Below are positions 4,568 to 5,520 of a stretch of DNA of 5,520 nucleotides, piece after piece. Source of the stretch: Clostridia bacterium (lineage in GTDB: Bacteria; Bacillota_A; Clostridia; Oscillospirales; CAG-272); assembly GCA_017547395.1 (NCBI GenBank), contig JAFYPS010000231.1:1-5520 (forward strand). The letters are read 5' to 3'. The notes below the pieces were generated by a model. That model had not been told where the DNA came from, searched no databases, and saw only the letters and a program-made list of their open reading frames with translations. Numbering within the stretch: the first letter of the stretch is position 1; each line of letters opens with the position of its first letter. The position numbers and the translations under genes are program-made.

Positions 4568-5519
4568 CGAGACCCACCCCCTTATTCTCCATCTGGAGCG
4601 TGTAAATTTCTTTGTACGGTCCGCAAGCGGCAAGCAGTTCCTCGTGTGTGCCAAGACCTGCAATTTCTCCGTCGTCAAGAACTAAAATACGGTCTGCGTT
4701 CATAACAGAGGTGATTCGCTGAGCGATAATGATTTTTGTCGAGTTTTTAAGTGTAGTTGCAAATGCCTCGCGGATTTTCGCCTCGGTTGCAGTGTCAACT
4801 GCGCTTGTTGAGTCGTCGAGGATGAGTATTTTCGGTTTTTTAAGGAGCGCACGCGCAATGCAAAGACGCTGTTTCTGACCGCCCGAAACGTTTGCGCCTC
4901 CGCGTTCTATTTCGTAGTCGTATCCGCCGTCAAACGTTTGTATAAATCTGTCTGCCTGAGCAGAGTCTGCTGCTTCGCGCATATCTTCAAGAGTTGCAGC
5001 TTCGTCGCCCCAACGGAGATTTTCCTTGATTGAGCCTGAAAAGAGGAGATTCTTCTGCAGTACCATACCGATGCCTTCGCGAAGAGAATAGAGCGAGTAA
5101 TCGCGTACGTTCACACCGTCAATAAGAACCTCACCCTCGTCGGTATCGTAAAGTCGCGGGATAAGTGAAACGAGAGTGGTTTTTCCGCTTCCCGTACCAC
5201 CGATAATTCCGAGAGTTTCTCCTGCGTTTACGCGTAAATTAATGTTTTTAAGCACGCAGTCGGGACTGTTTTTATAGTAACGGAAGCTTACGTTTTTAAA
5301 CTCTACAGAGCCGTTTTCTACAGAAAGATCTTTTTTAGTTGCACCGTCGTCATTTATGTCTATAGCCTCGTCAAGAACTTCGCCGATACGCTTTGCAGAA
5401 GCGGCAGCGCGTGACGAACTCATAAAGAGCATAGTAACCATCATAAGTGACATAAGAATCTGATTTATGTACGTAAGAAGCGCGTTGAAATCGCTGTAGG
5501 GAAGTGTGTCAAAGAGGAC
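4560..5519 (-). CDS. Heterodimeric ABC exporter, degenerate-site subunit (BmrC/LmrC/TM287-like), N-terminus outside window
   Basis: The last 319 residues are visible; the frame stays open to the window edge, so the Met at 5453 is internal (upstream residues read ...DFNALLTYINQIL) and most of the membrane domain is missing. Visible parts are the end of the last helix and the linker (SSSRAAASAKRIGEVLDE), then the ATPase domain. Motifs in visible numbering: Walker A GGTGSGKT (107-114), Q155, signature VSGGQ (211-215) followed by KQR, Walker B ILILDD (231-236), D-loop SAVD (239-242). Asp236 (codon at 4812-4814) replaces the catalytic Glu, and Gln267 (codon at 4719-4721, IIIAQRITSV) replaces the switch His. 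Its own nucleotide site should thus be non-hydrolytic, while its canonical signature completes the active site of the partner. This matches known heterodimeric exporters such as TM287/288. It overlaps the partner gene by 8 bases; the promoter lies outside the window. Confidence 0.95.
   Translation of the reverse strand, partial: VLFDTLPYSDFNALLTYINQILMSLMMVTMLFMSSSRAAASAKRIGEVLDEAIDINDDGATKKDLSVENGSVEFKNVSFRYYKNSPDCVLKNINLRVNAGETLGIIGGTGSGKTTLVSLIPRLYDTDEGEVLIDGVNVRDYSLYSLREGIGMVLQKNLLFSGSIKENLRWGDEAATLEDMREAADSAQADRFIQTFDGGYDYEIERGGANVSGGQKQRLCIARALLKKPKILILDDSTSAVDTATEAKIREAFATTLKNSTKIIIAQRITSVMNADRILVLDDGEIAGLGTHEELLAACGPYKEIYTLQMENKGVGLDG
4577..4583 (-). promoter_or_regulatory. Ribosome binding site of the downstream exporter subunit, inside the upstream gene
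   Basis: On the minus strand AAGGGGG (complement of 4577-4583) lies 9 bases before the ATG at 4567, within the last codons of the upstream subunit. Together with the 8-base overlap ATGGCTAA this points to coupled synthesis of the two half-transporters in equal amounts. Confidence 0.75.
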
Positions 5520-5520
5520 C

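Noticed and set aside
4568..4678. Extension of the downstream exporter subunit by 37 residues
   Set aside because: The extra residues are an out-of-frame reading of the upstream ATPase domain; the ATG at 4567 has a good ribosome binding site and a typical 8-base operon overlap.

Overview
The window looks like ordinary chromosomal DNA from a low-to-mid GC Gram-positive anaerobe, most likely a member of the Clostridia (Ruminococcaceae/Oscillospiraceae-like). This rests on strong AAGGAGG-type ribosome binding sites, AT-rich sigma-A-like promoters with extended -10 boxes, short hairpin terminators, and a two-subunit ABC exporter of the BmrCD/LmrCD/TM287-288 type whose second subunit has the Gly/Pro/Arg-rich N-terminus I associate with clostridial exporters. 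The assignment comes from gene style and was not checked by a database search.

Plus strand, left half. Positions 3-356 are the C-terminal part of a polar amino acid ABC importer permease (the gene starts outside the window). Twelve bases later comes its GlnQ-type ATPase (369-1151). The two form the end of an amino acid uptake operon whose substrate cannot be read here. A separate promoter (about 1171-1200) then drives a short gene (1263-1625) encoding a 120-residue protein made of two DUF1508/YegP-like repeats. It ends in a textbook terminator (1641-1668).

Intergenic 1670-1917. This stretch has no gene but is densely structured. Three consecutive hairpins (1719-1749, 1757-1796, 1800-1828) lie between inverted terminal nonamers (1676-1684 and 1854-1862), giving a roughly 187-bp palindromic element that may be a small non-autonomous repeat or a structured RNA. 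Its right edge merges into a 15-bp palindrome (1850-1864) directly against the -35 box of a good promoter (1865-1893). That promoter serves a gene for an XRE-type helix-turn-helix protein with a C-terminal membrane domain (1918-2649).

Minus strand, right half. Two overlapping genes encode a heterodimeric ABC exporter: the upstream subunit (visible part 4560-5519, beginning beyond the window) and the downstream subunit (2666-4567). They overlap by 8 bases. The motifs show the asymmetry of this family: the upstream subunit carries Asp in place of the catalytic Glu and Gln in place of the switch His, and the downstream subunit has an altered signature (LSQGQ). The exporter operon converges on the XRE gene, and both end at one perfectly symmetric A/T-flanked palindrome (2632-2661) that can terminate transcription in both directions.

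Nothing here clearly amounts to a new multi-gene system. The best targets for a second look are the palindromic intergenic element, the putative operator at the XRE promoter, and a possible link between the membrane-anchored XRE protein and the convergent exporter.
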